Assembly: GCA_905187815.1 (NCBI GenBank)
Contig: CAJJJM010000001.1
Location: 1 to 64,000 of the forward strand
DNA length: 64,000 nt
Direction of reading: 5' to 3'
DNA from: an uncultured Methanomassiliicoccaceae archaeon
GTDB lineage: Archaea; Thermoplasmatota; Thermoplasmata; Methanomassiliicoccales; Methanomethylophilaceae
Below, piece by piece: positions 50,776 to 59,511 of this stretch (position 1 is its first letter; every line of letters begins with the position of its first letter). The translations under genes and the position numbers were made by a program. The notes beneath the pieces were generated by a model. That model was not told the origin of the DNA and made no database searches. It saw nothing but the letters and a program-made list of their open reading frames with translations.

Positions 50776-51522
50776 ATGGACGCTGTCATCACATGCATCT
50801 ACGACGAGGGCTCGTTGGAGGATACCCCGCTCATAGGGGCCAAGGGGTTCTCGGTCATGGTCGAGCGCGATGGTAGGAGGGTGCTTTTCGACACAGGCCT
50901 CAGGGACAGGTACCTGAAGCACAACATGGAGAACCTGGAGATCGATCCGGAATCCATCGACGCCGTCGTGATATCCCAGGCCCATCCCGACAACTGCAGG
51001 GCGCTCAACGGGTTCCTCGACACCAGGGAGTCCCCGGTGGACGTCTACGCCCCGGCAGGGCTGTATCAGGGGAAGCCAGGGTTCCTGTCGACGGGGGTCG
51101 GGATATCCGACGACAACCGTCCTAAGATGAACCTTAGGAACGACGACGGATGGCTGGAGGTCGCACCGGGGATAACGGTGACGCCCTCCTTCGTGTTCGG
51201 CGCTGGTTCCGAGAGGTACCTGATCGTCGAGGGGAGGAGGCTGAACGTGATCAGCGGCCGCGGCATCGAGGGTCCCTCCAAGGCCCTGGAGGCGGTCTAT
51301 GAGCGGTTCGGGAGGTACCCGGACGCCTTCATCGGAGCGGTCCTCCTCGAAAAGAAGAAGAAGCCGGTCGCGGAGCAGTACGCCGACGAGTTCTCGTCGA
51401 GGAATGTGGGGATCCTCAAGATCAACCACTGCGTCGGGAGGGACGGCATCACCAACCTCAGGACGAGGCTGGGTCTCCACGGCGTGGACGAATTCTACGT
51501 CGGGACTGTGTACAAGGGATGA
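50776..51522 (+). CDS. Metallo-beta-lactamase-fold protein with degenerate metal site
   Basis: 248 residues related to the MBL group that includes the methanopterin-pathway dihydropterin/ribofuranosylaminobenzene phosphate synthase. The signature SHxHxDH is here S-Q-A-H-P-D-N (residues 67-73), so the first and last His are lost. The later SGCSH-type motif is ISGRGIEGP, without His. It is therefore unlikely to bind two metals normally. The ATG at 50776 has GAGGTGA six bases upstream; the open frame extends further upstream only as a shadow of the TatD-like gene. Confidence 0.8.
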   Translation: MDAVITCIYDEGSLEDTPLIGAKGFSVMVERDGRRVLFDTGLRDRYLKHNMENLEIDPESIDAVVISQAHPDNCRALNGFLDTRESPVDVYAPAGLYQGKPGFLSTGVGISDDNRPKMNLRNDDGWLEVAPGITVTPSFVFGAGSERYLIVEGRRLNVISGRGIEGPSKALEAVYERFGRYPDAFIGAVLLEKKKKPVAEQYADEFSSRNVGILKINHCVGRDGITNLRTRLGLHGVDEFYVGTVYKG

Positions 51523-51591
51523 CCCGGAGAGGACGGGATTTCCTTCTGATACAATTATATAGGTCATCCTCCCAACGAGTAGGCGATTCAA

Positions 51592-52479
51592 ATGCACTGG
51601 CGTATTAGAACCGCCGCGATGTTCGCGGCGTTGACCGCACTGCTTGTCGTCATAGGCATAGTCGTAGGTGGTCTGCTAAACAACTGGATCATCGGACTCG
51701 TCGTGATGCTCGTTATCTCAGTGGGCATCAACGTGTTCTCGTACTTCTTCTCCAAGAAGTTCGCGCTGATGGCCAACAAGGTACATCTCGTGACCAGGGA
51801 GCAGGAGCCCAGGCTCTACCGCATCGTCGAGAACCTTGCGATGCAGGCGGGACTCCCCATGCCCGAGGTGGGCGTGTCGGACATGCCGATGCCCAACGCG
51901 TTCGCCACAGGGAGGAATCCCAAGAACGCCGCCGTTGTCGCCACGAGGCAGATCCTGAACCTTCTGAACGACGATGAGCTCGAAGGGGTCATGGCCCACG
52001 AGCTGTCTCATGTGAAGAACAGGGACATCCTCGTGATGTCGGTCGCATCCACCATGGCATCGGTCGTCGCATACGTCACCCGCATGGCCGTCTGGGCCGC
52101 GCTGCTGAACAACGATGAGAACAACGGAGGCAATCTGATCATCGCGATAATCGCCGACATCACCCTCCCGATCGCCGCGATGCTCATCCAGCTGGGCGTG
52201 TCCAGGAACCGCGAGTACCTCGCGGACGAGTCCGGTGCAAGGCTCACCGGCAGGCCGATGGCTCTCGCCAGCGCCCTGACCAAGCTCGAGTCTGGTTGTT
52301 CGGCCAAGACAAACACCTATGACAACCCGTCCACGGCCAATATGTGGATCTCCAACCCCTTCGGACAGAGGAGGACACGCGGTCTCGTCAACCTGTTCCG
52401 CACCCACCCCTCCACTCCCGACAGGATCGAGAGACTCAAGAAGCTCGACGAGGAGATCAACGGCATCCATCACTTCTGA
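51592..52479 (+). CDS. htpX: HtpX-type membrane zinc metalloprotease (M48)
   Basis: 295 residues. Two N-terminal membrane helices (about 8-50) are followed by the zinc motif MAHELSHVKN (HExxH), two more membrane helices (about 150-205), and the third ligand Glu in NREYLADESGARLTG. It degrades misfolded membrane proteins. A TATA box CAATTATATAGG lies about 35 bp upstream. Single gene with a strong terminator. Confidence 0.93.
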   Translation: MHWRIRTAAMFAALTALLVVIGIVVGGLLNNWIIGLVVMLVISVGINVFSYFFSKKFALMANKVHLVTREQEPRLYRIVENLAMQAGLPMPEVGVSDMPMPNAFATGRNPKNAAVVATRQILNLLNDDELEGVMAHELSHVKNRDILVMSVASTMASVVAYVTRMAVWAALLNNDENNGGNLIIAIIADITLPIAAMLIQLGVSRNREYLADESGARLTGRPMALASALTKLESGCSAKTNTYDNPSTANMWISNPFGQRRTRGLVNLFRTHPSTPDRIERLKKLDEEINGIHHF

Positions 52480-52490
52480 TGCATGAAACC

Positions 52491-52526
52491 GGAGGGGCAA
52501 GGCCCCTCCCTTACTGGTTTTTTTTT
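52491..52526 (+). terminator. Strong terminator after htpX
   Basis: GGAGGGGC-AAG-GCCCCTCC, an 8-bp stem, then a run of nine T at 52518-52526. It is the clearest bacterial-style intrinsic terminator in the window. Confidence 0.75.
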
Positions 52527-52633
52527 CCAAATGTGCCAGACTGGAGAATTCGAATCTGTCCGGCATCATTTCCCGACGTGCGATCGTTCGCGGCGTCGGA
52601 TCTCTTCCGACCCGTTGGTGCAGGACTCGGGCA

Positions 52634-53926
52634 TCACTTCACGGGTTCCCATTTCGCGAGCTCGTTGACCTTGGACAGGGTGGATCCCCTCTTGATCTCC
52701 TCACGGGTCCTGTTCTCCCTCTCATGCACGTCGAGGGCGCGATTCGCCACCTCGACGGCCATCTCCTTGGGTATGACGATGATTCCGCTCTCGTCTCCGA
52801 CGATCCAGTCCCCGGTGCGGACCCTCTGCCCCCCAACGGTGATCTCTATTCCGATCCCGCCGTATCCTTTGGGTTCTCCGGCGCATGGAGCTACCGTGCG
52901 TGAGAAAGCGGGGAATCCTAGGTCGCGGATGTCATCGATGTCTCTGACGGCGCCGTCTATCACGATCCCCCTGACGCCCATGACCATGGCGGAGCATGTG
53001 GCCAGCTCTCCCCATACCGCCACAGGTGCGCCTCCTACATCGACTACTATGACGTCTCCGTCCTTGGCGCGGTCGATGGCCTCCACGGGTTTGGCCCAGT
53101 CGCCGTTGGTGGTCTGGACGGTGAGTGCTCTCCCGACCATCCTCTGTCTGTGCTGGAGAGATTGCGGGACGATCCCGATCATGACGCCCTGCTTGTGGAA
53201 CGCATCGGAGATGTTGCATGTGGACACTCTGGAGAACGCCTCGAAGAGGTCCTCTTCGGTGTATTTCCTGGCAAGATCGGTGTTGATCTTCGCTCCTGCC
53301 ATAGACTTCTTGATGTTCTCGGCAGCGCCTCTGATGTCTCCGGTCTTGATGATGGCTCCTCCGACTATGACGTCGGTCGCTCCTGCCTCCACATACTCTC
53401 CCGCGTTCTCAGCGGTTATCCCGCCTGCCACGGCTACCGGTATCGAGACGGACTCCACGATCTTCCTCAGGATCTCGATCGGAGGCTCTTCGCCTCTCAT
53501 CTGCGTGTCTATGCCCATGTGCATGCAGATGTAGGCGGCTCCGAGCTTCTCGACCTGTTTGGCGCGCTCCACCCTGTCGGGAACGTTGATCATGTCCACC
53601 ATGATCTCGGCGCCGTATTTCCTGCCGGCCATCACGGCCTCCTCGATCGTCGCATCGTCTGCGAGACCCAGGACGGTGACGATGTCGGCACCGGCCTTCG
53701 CCATGATCTCCACTTCGAATGAGCCCACATCCATTGTCTTGGTATCTGCGATGATCTTCTTCCCAGGGAATTCGCGTCTCAGTGCGCGGATAGCCTCAGC
53801 CCCTTCGCTCTTGATCAGGGGTGTTCCTGCTTCGATCCAATCAGCACCGCCGTCGACCGCTTCATGTGCGATGACGATGCTTCTGTTCAACTGCATTAAG
53901 TCGAGTGCGACCTGAAGAACGGGCAT
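52634..53926 (-). CDS. Bifunctional 3-hexulose-6-phosphate synthase / RraA-like protein
   Basis: About 430 residues. The N-terminal half (1-210) is an HPS/OMPDC barrel: MPVLQVALDL, ADTKTMDVGSFEVE (the D-x-K-x2-D motif) and VAGGITAENAGEY. The C-terminal half (220-390) is RraA-like, with WGELATCSAMVMGVRG and VIDGAVRDIDDIRD, and ends in a helical tail. HPS makes or splits hexulose-6-phosphate, linking formaldehyde and ribulose-5-phosphate; many archaea use it for pentose supply. This fusion is known in archaea. The ATG at 53926 has AGGA nine bases upstream. Confidence 0.92.
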   Translation of the reverse strand: MPVLQVALDLMQLNRSIVIAHEAVDGGADWIEAGTPLIKSEGAEAIRALRREFPGKKIIADTKTMDVGSFEVEIMAKAGADIVTVLGLADDATIEEAVMAGRKYGAEIMVDMINVPDRVERAKQVEKLGAAYICMHMGIDTQMRGEEPPIEILRKIVESVSIPVAVAGGITAENAGEYVEAGATDVIVGGAIIKTGDIRGAAENIKKSMAGAKINTDLARKYTEEDLFEAFSRVSTCNISDAFHKQGVMIGIVPQSLQHRQRMVGRALTVQTTNGDWAKPVEAIDRAKDGDVIVVDVGGAPVAVWGELATCSAMVMGVRGIVIDGAVRDIDDIRDLGFPAFSRTVAPCAGEPKGYGGIGIEITVGGQRVRTGDWIVGDESGIIVIPKEMAVEVANRALDVHERENRTREEIKRGSTLSKVNELAKWEPVK

Positions 53927-53932
53927 GCGCAT

Positions 53933-54189
53933 TCATCCTTTCCATGTTATATACGGGTTTCCCGAAAAGAGGATGCCACTCAGCTCGCCCGTCTATCATC
54001 AGAGATCAGCACGATAAAACGATCATCACCGTGGCATGGTCGTATGCGCGTCTCGGAGTTAATTCTGTCGTTCGCCGTCCTATCGCTGTCATCTTGTCGG
54101 TTTGATGGTTAGATCAGACTTATGATTGTTATAAAGCTATCGATAATATCATGATTGTTATTCAACAATCTTATATGGCAATGATATCA
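53933..54189. other. Non-coding interval upstream of HPS-RraA
   Basis: It holds the minus-strand TATA box CCGTATATAACATG (about 53944-53956). Farther out, a low-GC segment (54100-54189) contains two copies of ATGATTGTTAT about 30 bp apart and the complementary AACAATC. The latter region is just past the 3' end of the radical SAM gene. No gene seen. Confidence 0.4.
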
Positions 54190-55815
54190 TCATCGGTTGT
54201 TGTTTCCGAATGAAACGATGTTCCTGAGCCCGTCGACAACATGCGGGTCCTCGACCACCCTGAGAAGGTCGTCGAATCCATCCAGCGGCCTCTCCATGAC
54301 GATCTTGGACGCGCGCTTCTTCCCGATGCCGGGAAGAGCAGCCAGCGACGACATGGGCATGCTGTTGATGTCGAACGGATAGGTTATACCGGTGATGGAA
54401 CGGAACCCCCAGTCGGTGACGAAGACATCGTAGAACCTGTCCAATTCCAGCTTGTACGGGAGACCCACTAGGAGAGGGTATGAACCGATCTGTCTCCCGA
54501 AGGTCGTGTTCCCGTCATGGATCTCCATGTACACGTCCCTGAGGACGGTGCCGTATGGAGCCACCCTTTCGAGCATCACGCGGTCTATATCGCTGCGGAC
54601 CTCTTCCTTGAATCTCTTGAAGCGACGTTGGTCCACCCTGACCTCGAAATCCCGTCTGATAGGCAGCACCTGGCGGATGTTTATGCGCCTTACCACGAGT
54701 CCCTCGTCGCGGACCCTCTGCAGGAACTCCATGTCCATTTTGTATGTGGACGCGGTCTCGCCGTCCAGGCCGCAGATCAGGTTGATGCCCGGGAGCAGTC
54801 TCGGCAGTCCCCTCTCGCCACGTCCGCCACCGATCCTGTTGACCATCCTCACCGCGTCCAGGACCTGGTCGGATGTGCTGTTCAGGTTGTTCTCCATGAC
54901 GACCCTGGGGTCGGCGGTCTCCATGCCGAGGGCCAGGACGTTCCCGTCGGTGCAGCGTTCGGCGATGGTCTCTAGCACCGCCTCGGATTCCTCAGGATAT
55001 GTGGATATCACGGATGCGTTGGCATTGTCCACGTGCAGGACGTCGAACCCCAGTCCCGCCAGTCCTTCGAACAGCTCGGACACAGCTTCCGGATTGGGTC
55101 TCGGCACCGCAGAGTCGTCCTCAGATCCGTATGAGACGATGCACGTCTGTCCCCCTACCCTCAGGTTCCTCACCCCGATCTCCCTGAGTCTCTCCGCCTC
55201 CTCCAGGATGTCCGAGGGGGAGCGCATCAGGGGCCTGCCCTTCAGAGGTTCGATGCAGTACGAGCATCCTCCCGTGGACCATCTGTGGCAGCCTCTGTAC
55301 GACTCAATCTCTGCAATCAGCGGCTGGGGGAAGTCCTGGTGCTGCTCCACGATGTCGGCTCCGAGGAGCATCCATCTGTTCCACTCATCCAATGTGCGGT
55401 ACCTCTCGCCGACCTCCTTCCCCGACATGCCGTCGTAGAGCGATGCCGCAAGGTCCTTCCTTATCACGAAGTCGAATCCATCCGCGACAGGGGTGTCGGC
55501 GGCCGATCCCCCTATGAGCCTCCATCCTTTGAGTCTGGGGAGCAGGGCCTCGAGCTCCCTGACGGACATGGGCATAGACCTCAGGTACTTCCCGGGAACC
55601 GTGTTCCCGGACATGACGACACTCACATCCGCCTCCGGGACCTTGGCGCCCCTGCGGAGCATGTCCACCGTCAGGTACTCCACCCTGTCGGCACCCGCAT
55701 CGATGGCGGCGCCGGCTATGGCGCGGACGATCGGGGAGATGTATGGCGGGACGCCGAGTGCGGCGGGGTCGTCGATGTATCCGTCGACGAGGAGGACGGT
55801 GATATCTCTGGACAT
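54190..55815 (-). CDS. Radical SAM protein with C-terminal helix-hairpin-helix (COG1031-like)
   Basis: 541 residues. An N-terminal B12-binding-like Rossmann region (1-150) is followed by a radical SAM barrel with an unusual cluster motif, RGCHRWSTGGCSYC (Cys-x7-Cys-x2-Cys, about residues 173-184). SAM contacts include GMETADPRV and GLDGETASTY. The C-terminal 60 residues are a helix-hairpin-helix (LAALPGIGKKRASKIV), suggesting nucleic acid binding. It is probably a tRNA- or DNA-acting enzyme; the substrate is unknown. Confidence 0.85.
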   Translation of the reverse strand: MSRDITVLLVDGYIDDPAALGVPPYISPIVRAIAGAAIDAGADRVEYLTVDMLRRGAKVPEADVSVVMSGNTVPGKYLRSMPMSVRELEALLPRLKGWRLIGGSAADTPVADGFDFVIRKDLAASLYDGMSGKEVGERYRTLDEWNRWMLLGADIVEQHQDFPQPLIAEIESYRGCHRWSTGGCSYCIEPLKGRPLMRSPSDILEEAERLREIGVRNLRVGGQTCIVSYGSEDDSAVPRPNPEAVSELFEGLAGLGFDVLHVDNANASVISTYPEESEAVLETIAERCTDGNVLALGMETADPRVVMENNLNSTSDQVLDAVRMVNRIGGGRGERGLPRLLPGINLICGLDGETASTYKMDMEFLQRVRDEGLVVRRINIRQVLPIRRDFEVRVDQRRFKRFKEEVRSDIDRVMLERVAPYGTVLRDVYMEIHDGNTTFGRQIGSYPLLVGLPYKLELDRFYDVFVTDWGFRSITGITYPFDINSMPMSSLAALPGIGKKRASKIVMERPLDGFDDLLRVVEDPHVVDGLRNIVSFGNNNR

Positions 55816-56028
55816 CTGTCATCTGGATGCGTCATCACGGTTTAGCTTATCGGATGCGCGGGTCCCCGAACCCCTGTGCCTCCAGACTGCCTCAGGATGT
55901 CGGAATCGCGACGGGGCGGGTTGCCCACACCTGGATGCGACCAGGATGCATCAACGGCCTCGTCGCGACCGGCCCTAGGCGCCCTCCAGATGGTCGCGAC
56001 TCCTGATTCTTCGATTTACGTCCAGTGC

Positions 56029-56039
56029 GGATAGTATTA
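56029..56039 (+). promoter_or_regulatory. TATA box of the malic enzyme gene
   Basis: AGTATTAATAA about 78 bp before the ATG at 56113, giving a leader of about 50 nt that contains the palindrome at 56082. The remaining upstream gap (55816-56025) has no gene. It carries three TCGCGA palindromes (near 55906, 55962 and 55993) and repeated GGATGCG words. Confidence 0.5.
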
Positions 56040-56081
56040 ATAATGAAAGGGCTATGGTGAGGTTTAGAATTCGAAGTTAAA

Positions 56082-56096
56082 CTACGAAATTCGTAG
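56082..56096 (+). promoter_or_regulatory. Palindrome in the malic enzyme leader
   Basis: CTACGAA-A-TTCGTAG: two perfect 7-bp arms, between the predicted transcription start and the GAGGTGA ribosome site. It could be an operator or an mRNA hairpin controlling translation. Confidence 0.5.
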
Positions 56097-56112
56097 AAAA
56101 TGAGGTGAATTC

Positions 56113-57471
56113 ATGGCAAACGGACAGGAAATGACAGTCGAGGAGCGTCTGGAGCTGGCCAAGAAGCCCGGCAAGGACGCCATGGTTCTGCACAAGTATT
56201 ATCACGGAAAGATCGAGACCGTTCCGAAGGCCTGCGTCAGGTCCTTCGACGACTTCGCCATCTGGTACTCCCCCGGAGTCGCCGAGCCCTGCAAGGACAT
56301 CGCGGCGAACCCGGAGATGGTCTACGAGCACACCTGCAAGTGGAACACAGTAGCCGTCGTATCTGACGGTACCCGTGTACTGGGACTCGGCGACATCGGA
56401 CCCGAGGCGGCCATGCCCGTCATGGAGGGGAAGGCCATGCTGTTCAAGTACCTCGGAGGTGTGGACTGCGTCCCGATCTGCCTGGACACCAAGGACCCCG
56501 AGAAGATCATCGAGACGGTCAGGCTAATCGCCCCGTCCTTCGGAGGAATCAACCTCGAGGACATCTCGAACCCCAAGTGCTTCGACATCCTCGACGAGCT
56601 GAGGAGGGACTGCAAGATCCCCGTATGGCACGACGACCAGCAGGGAACCGCCACCGTCGAGGTCGCCGGTGCGATCAACGCCATGAAGCTCGTCGGAAAG
56701 AAGCTGGAGGAGGCCCAGATCGCCGTCATCGGTGCCGGAGCCGCATCCATCGCCATCGCCAGGCTCCTCCTGGCCACAGGGTTCAGCCCCAAGCACATGT
56801 GCATGTGCGACTCCAAGGGAATCCTAAACCTCTCCAGGGAGGACGTCAAGGGCAGCTTCAGGCAGAAGTGGGAGATCTGCGAGAAGACCAACGGAGCCGG
56901 AAAGAGCGGAGGGATCAAGGAGGCCATGGAGGGCGCAGACATCGTCATCGCCGCGTCCAAGCCCGGACCCGGCACGATCCCCGCCGAGTACGTCAAGCTG
57001 ATGGCCGACGACCCCGTCGTCTTCGCTACCGCCAACCCCATCCCCGAGATGTGGCCCTGGGAGGCGAAGGAGTACGGATGCAAGGTGTTCGCCACCGGAA
57101 GGTCCGACTTCCCCAACCAGGTCAACAACTCCATGGGATTCCCTGCGATCTTCAGGGGAGTGCTCGACGTCAGGGCCAAGACCATCACGGATGAGATGTG
57201 CATCGCCGCCGCGACCGAGCTGGCCAAGTGCGCTGAGGAGAAGGGAATCTCCGAGGACTACATCATCCCCAACATGTCCGAGACCGAGGTCTTCCCCAGG
57301 GAGGCCGTCGCCGTCGCGCTCAAGGCACAGGAGCAGGGAGTCGCCAGGCTCAAGCTCAGCCGCCAGGAGCTGTACGACAGGGCATCCTTCATGATTAACA
57401 GGTCCAGGAACCTCACGGCCAGGATGATGGAGGAAGGCTTCATCGCCGACGCCGACCCCGCTTTCGAGTGA
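56113..57471 (+). CDS. NAD(P)-dependent malic enzyme
   Basis: 452 residues. The catalytic Tyr is in AIWYSPGVAEPC and Lys in MEGKAMLFKYL; metal-binding ED and D are in INLEDISNPKCF and PVWHDDQQGTA; the Rossmann motif is VIGAGAASIA (about residue 206). This is the bacterial MaeB-like short form without the PTA domain. It decarboxylates malate to pyruvate. GAGGTGA precedes the ATG. Single gene with a terminator. Confidence 0.94.
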   Translation: MANGQEMTVEERLELAKKPGKDAMVLHKYYHGKIETVPKACVRSFDDFAIWYSPGVAEPCKDIAANPEMVYEHTCKWNTVAVVSDGTRVLGLGDIGPEAAMPVMEGKAMLFKYLGGVDCVPICLDTKDPEKIIETVRLIAPSFGGINLEDISNPKCFDILDELRRDCKIPVWHDDQQGTATVEVAGAINAMKLVGKKLEEAQIAVIGAGAASIAIARLLLATGFSPKHMCMCDSKGILNLSREDVKGSFRQKWEICEKTNGAGKSGGIKEAMEGADIVIAASKPGPGTIPAEYVKLMADDPVVFATANPIPEMWPWEAKEYGCKVFATGRSDFPNQVNNSMGFPAIFRGVLDVRAKTITDEMCIAAATELAKCAEEKGISEDYIIPNMSETEVFPREAVAVALKAQEQGVARLKLSRQELYDRASFMINRSRNLTARMMEEGFIADADPAFE

Positions 57472-57483
57472 TCCAAACCCTAA

Positions 57484-57500
57484 GGGGGCCTTCGGCCCCC
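57484..57500 (+). terminator. Terminator hairpin after the malic enzyme gene
   Basis: GGGGGCC-TTC-GGCCCCC, a 7-bp stem 12 bases past the stop. Confidence 0.6.
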
Positions 57501-57540
57501 GACCGTGTCCTTTCGAGGGCACGGTCGCCTGTTTTCAACA

Positions 57541-57554
57541 TCTATAATAATAAG
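57541..57554 (+). promoter_or_regulatory. TATA box of the tandem SIS-domain operon
   Basis: TCTATAATAATAAG about 60 bp before the ATG at 57605. A GGAGG ribosome site lies at about 57591. Confidence 0.5.
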
Positions 57555-57604
57555 GGCGTCTCACATCCCCAAGCAACAGACGGATCGAGTCGGAGGATCA
57601 TAGG

Positions 57605-58540
57605 ATGGGGCCCTTATCAGAATCTGGAGAACTCTTCAGCCATCGTTCCGAGTGCGAACTCTTCATCGACGCGGCCCGGGAGGGGCTGGGCGCCCGTATC
57701 GATGTCCCGGTATTCGAGAGGGTGTGCATCTTCGGCACCGACTCCTGTTCCATAGCGGGTGAGATCCTGGTGGATGCCGCGGATGAGATGTCCTCCCGTC
57801 CTCTCACATGCGTCCGTGATGACCGCATCCCCGGATGGGTCGACAGCGGCACACTGGCCGTTCTCGTCTCATACGACGGAGGATGCCCGGGGCTCGATGG
57901 GCTCGTCGAAGGGCTCCGCGACAGGGGATGCGCAATCCTCGCCATATCATCTGGCGGGACGATATGCAACATTCTGCATCCGTCGGAGACCGTCCTCATG
58001 CCTGTCGGCCTGGAGGGCCACGAGGCCATGGGCTATGCGCTAGGCGTCCTCTCCGCCATCATCCAGTCCTCGGGGCAGTTTCCCGCGGGAGATGCCCTCT
58101 CGGTCGCGTTGGACGCGGTCTCCGGCCGTTCGGACCGCATCCCGGAAGAGGCAGAACGCATAGCCGGGTTCCTGCGTGGCAACGTCGGGGCCTTCTACAG
58201 CACCTCCGACGTCCACGCCTGCTCGGTCGCATTCAGGGAGGCGATGTCCGATTCGGGGCTCCTATCATTCGTCGGGGAGCTGCCGGAGTTCGATCACAAC
58301 GAGCTCGTCGGATGGTCCGACCCCAACGCTCACGCCCCTGAACTGAGGATGGTGGTCCTCAGAGGGAGGAGCGGTTCGGATCTGGTCAACACCATCGTCG
58401 GCTGCATGCTCGAGGTCCTCCGCGAGAACGGGAGGGATGTGCTGGAGGTCGACATAGGGGCCGGTCCGACAATGGAGCGCAACATCTTCGGCCTGCTCCT
58501 CGGCCTGGAGGTCTCTGACATCATGGGGGTCCGCGCATGA
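57605..58540 (+). CDS. PGI/PMI-like SIS-domain protein A, sugar-phosphate site degenerate
   Basis: 311 residues related to archaeal bifunctional phosphoglucose/phosphomannose isomerase. The second half keeps the catalytic His motif PEFDHNELVGW (His231). Other active-site elements are gone: the GGSA loop is GTDSCSIAG, the SYSGNT phosphate loop is SYDGGC, the PPR segment is GLEGHEAMGY, NEN is SDSG, and the C-terminal IDP...K helix is missing. It overlaps the next gene by four bases (ATGA). It is unlikely to be active alone and probably partners protein B. Confidence 0.85.
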   Translation: MGPLSESGELFSHRSECELFIDAAREGLGARIDVPVFERVCIFGTDSCSIAGEILVDAADEMSSRPLTCVRDDRIPGWVDSGTLAVLVSYDGGCPGLDGLVEGLRDRGCAILAISSGGTICNILHPSETVLMPVGLEGHEAMGYALGVLSAIIQSSGQFPAGDALSVALDAVSGRSDRIPEEAERIAGFLRGNVGAFYSTSDVHACSVAFREAMSDSGLLSFVGELPEFDHNELVGWSDPNAHAPELRMVVLRGRSGSDLVNTIVGCMLEVLRENGRDVLEVDIGAGPTMERNIFGLLLGLEVSDIMGVRA

Positions 58541-59511
58541 CGCTCTCGACCTCCGAGCAGCTTTTCCATTTCATCGACGACCTGGAGAGGTCCCTGGACT
58601 ACGAGCCCGGACGCACGTTCGACTGCGACAGCATCGTTCTCTGCGGTGTCGGCGGTTCCGCGGTCAGCGGATACTTCGTCTCCGACTGCTTCTTCGGGAT
58701 CTCGACCAAGCCCATACGCCTCATACGCTATCCTGAGCTGCCGTCATGGGCAGGCCCGCGCACCCTCGCGGTCATATCCAGCTACTCCGGGAACACGGCA
58801 GAGACGCTGGAGATGTACCGCCAGGCGAAATCCCGCGGATGCTCGGTGTCGGTGGTCACCTCGGGAGGCATCCTGAGGTCGGAGGCGGAATCGTCCGGCG
58901 ATCATCTGGCACTTCTGCCAGAGGGTATGCACCCCAGGCACGCGATCGGGTTCATGATAGGCTACACCCTTTCGATCATGAGGTCGGCCGGGTGCCCGGA
59001 TCTCTCCGGGAGGATCCGCGCCATCATCCCGTCACTCCGGGGATACAGGGATTCCGTGACCGGCGAGGACGGTCAGGCGAAGGCCTTGGCGCGCATGTTC
59101 GAGGGGAGGGTGCCGGTTGTGTGCGCGGACAGCTGGATGGCCTCCGTGGCATTCAGATGGAAGACCCAGATAAACGAGAACTCGAAGTTCGTGGCGTTCT
59201 GCGAGTCGTCTCCCATGTTCGACGCACATGCCATGAAAGGGTGGACAGGGGCCAGGGACGATTTCACCCTGGTTCTCCTGAACGGCGGCTCCAGGAACAA
59301 CCCGTGTCTCTCGGCGGCATCCCTGGAGGGAGCCGGCTGTGAGGTCATCGACGTGCCGCTGGGTGGAGCCAGCCGTCTGGACGACATGTTCAGGGCGATC
59401 ATCCTGGGAGACTACATCTCGATGTACATGGCGGAGGCCAGGGGCATCGATCCCGCAGAGGTCCGCCCGGTAATGCAGATGAAGGAGAAGCTCTCCCGTT
59501 CCATCAGCTGA
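58537..59511 (+). CDS. PGI/PMI-like SIS-domain protein B, catalytic His displaced
   Basis: 324 residues of the bifunctional phosphoglucose/phosphomannose isomerase family. It keeps GVGGSAVSG (about 37-45), SSYSGNTAET (81-90), the PR of MHPRHAIGF, WKTQINENSK with Glu214, and the terminal GIDPAEVRPVMQMKEKL. The motif PEFNHNEIVGW is replaced by PMFDAHAMKGW, so Ala stands where His belongs and a His is one position later. Protein A, encoded just upstream, has exactly the missing motif. Together they would supply one complete active site. Feeds glycolysis/gluconeogenesis or mannose supply. Confidence 0.88.
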   Translation: MTLSTSEQLFHFIDDLERSLDYEPGRTFDCDSIVLCGVGGSAVSGYFVSDCFFGISTKPIRLIRYPELPSWAGPRTLAVISSYSGNTAETLEMYRQAKSRGCSVSVVTSGGILRSEAESSGDHLALLPEGMHPRHAIGFMIGYTLSIMRSAGCPDLSGRIRAIIPSLRGYRDSVTGEDGQAKALARMFEGRVPVVCADSWMASVAFRWKTQINENSKFVAFCESSPMFDAHAMKGWTGARDDFTLVLLNGGSRNNPCLSAASLEGAGCEVIDVPLGGASRLDDMFRAIILGDYISMYMAEARGIDPAEVRPVMQMKEKLSRSIS

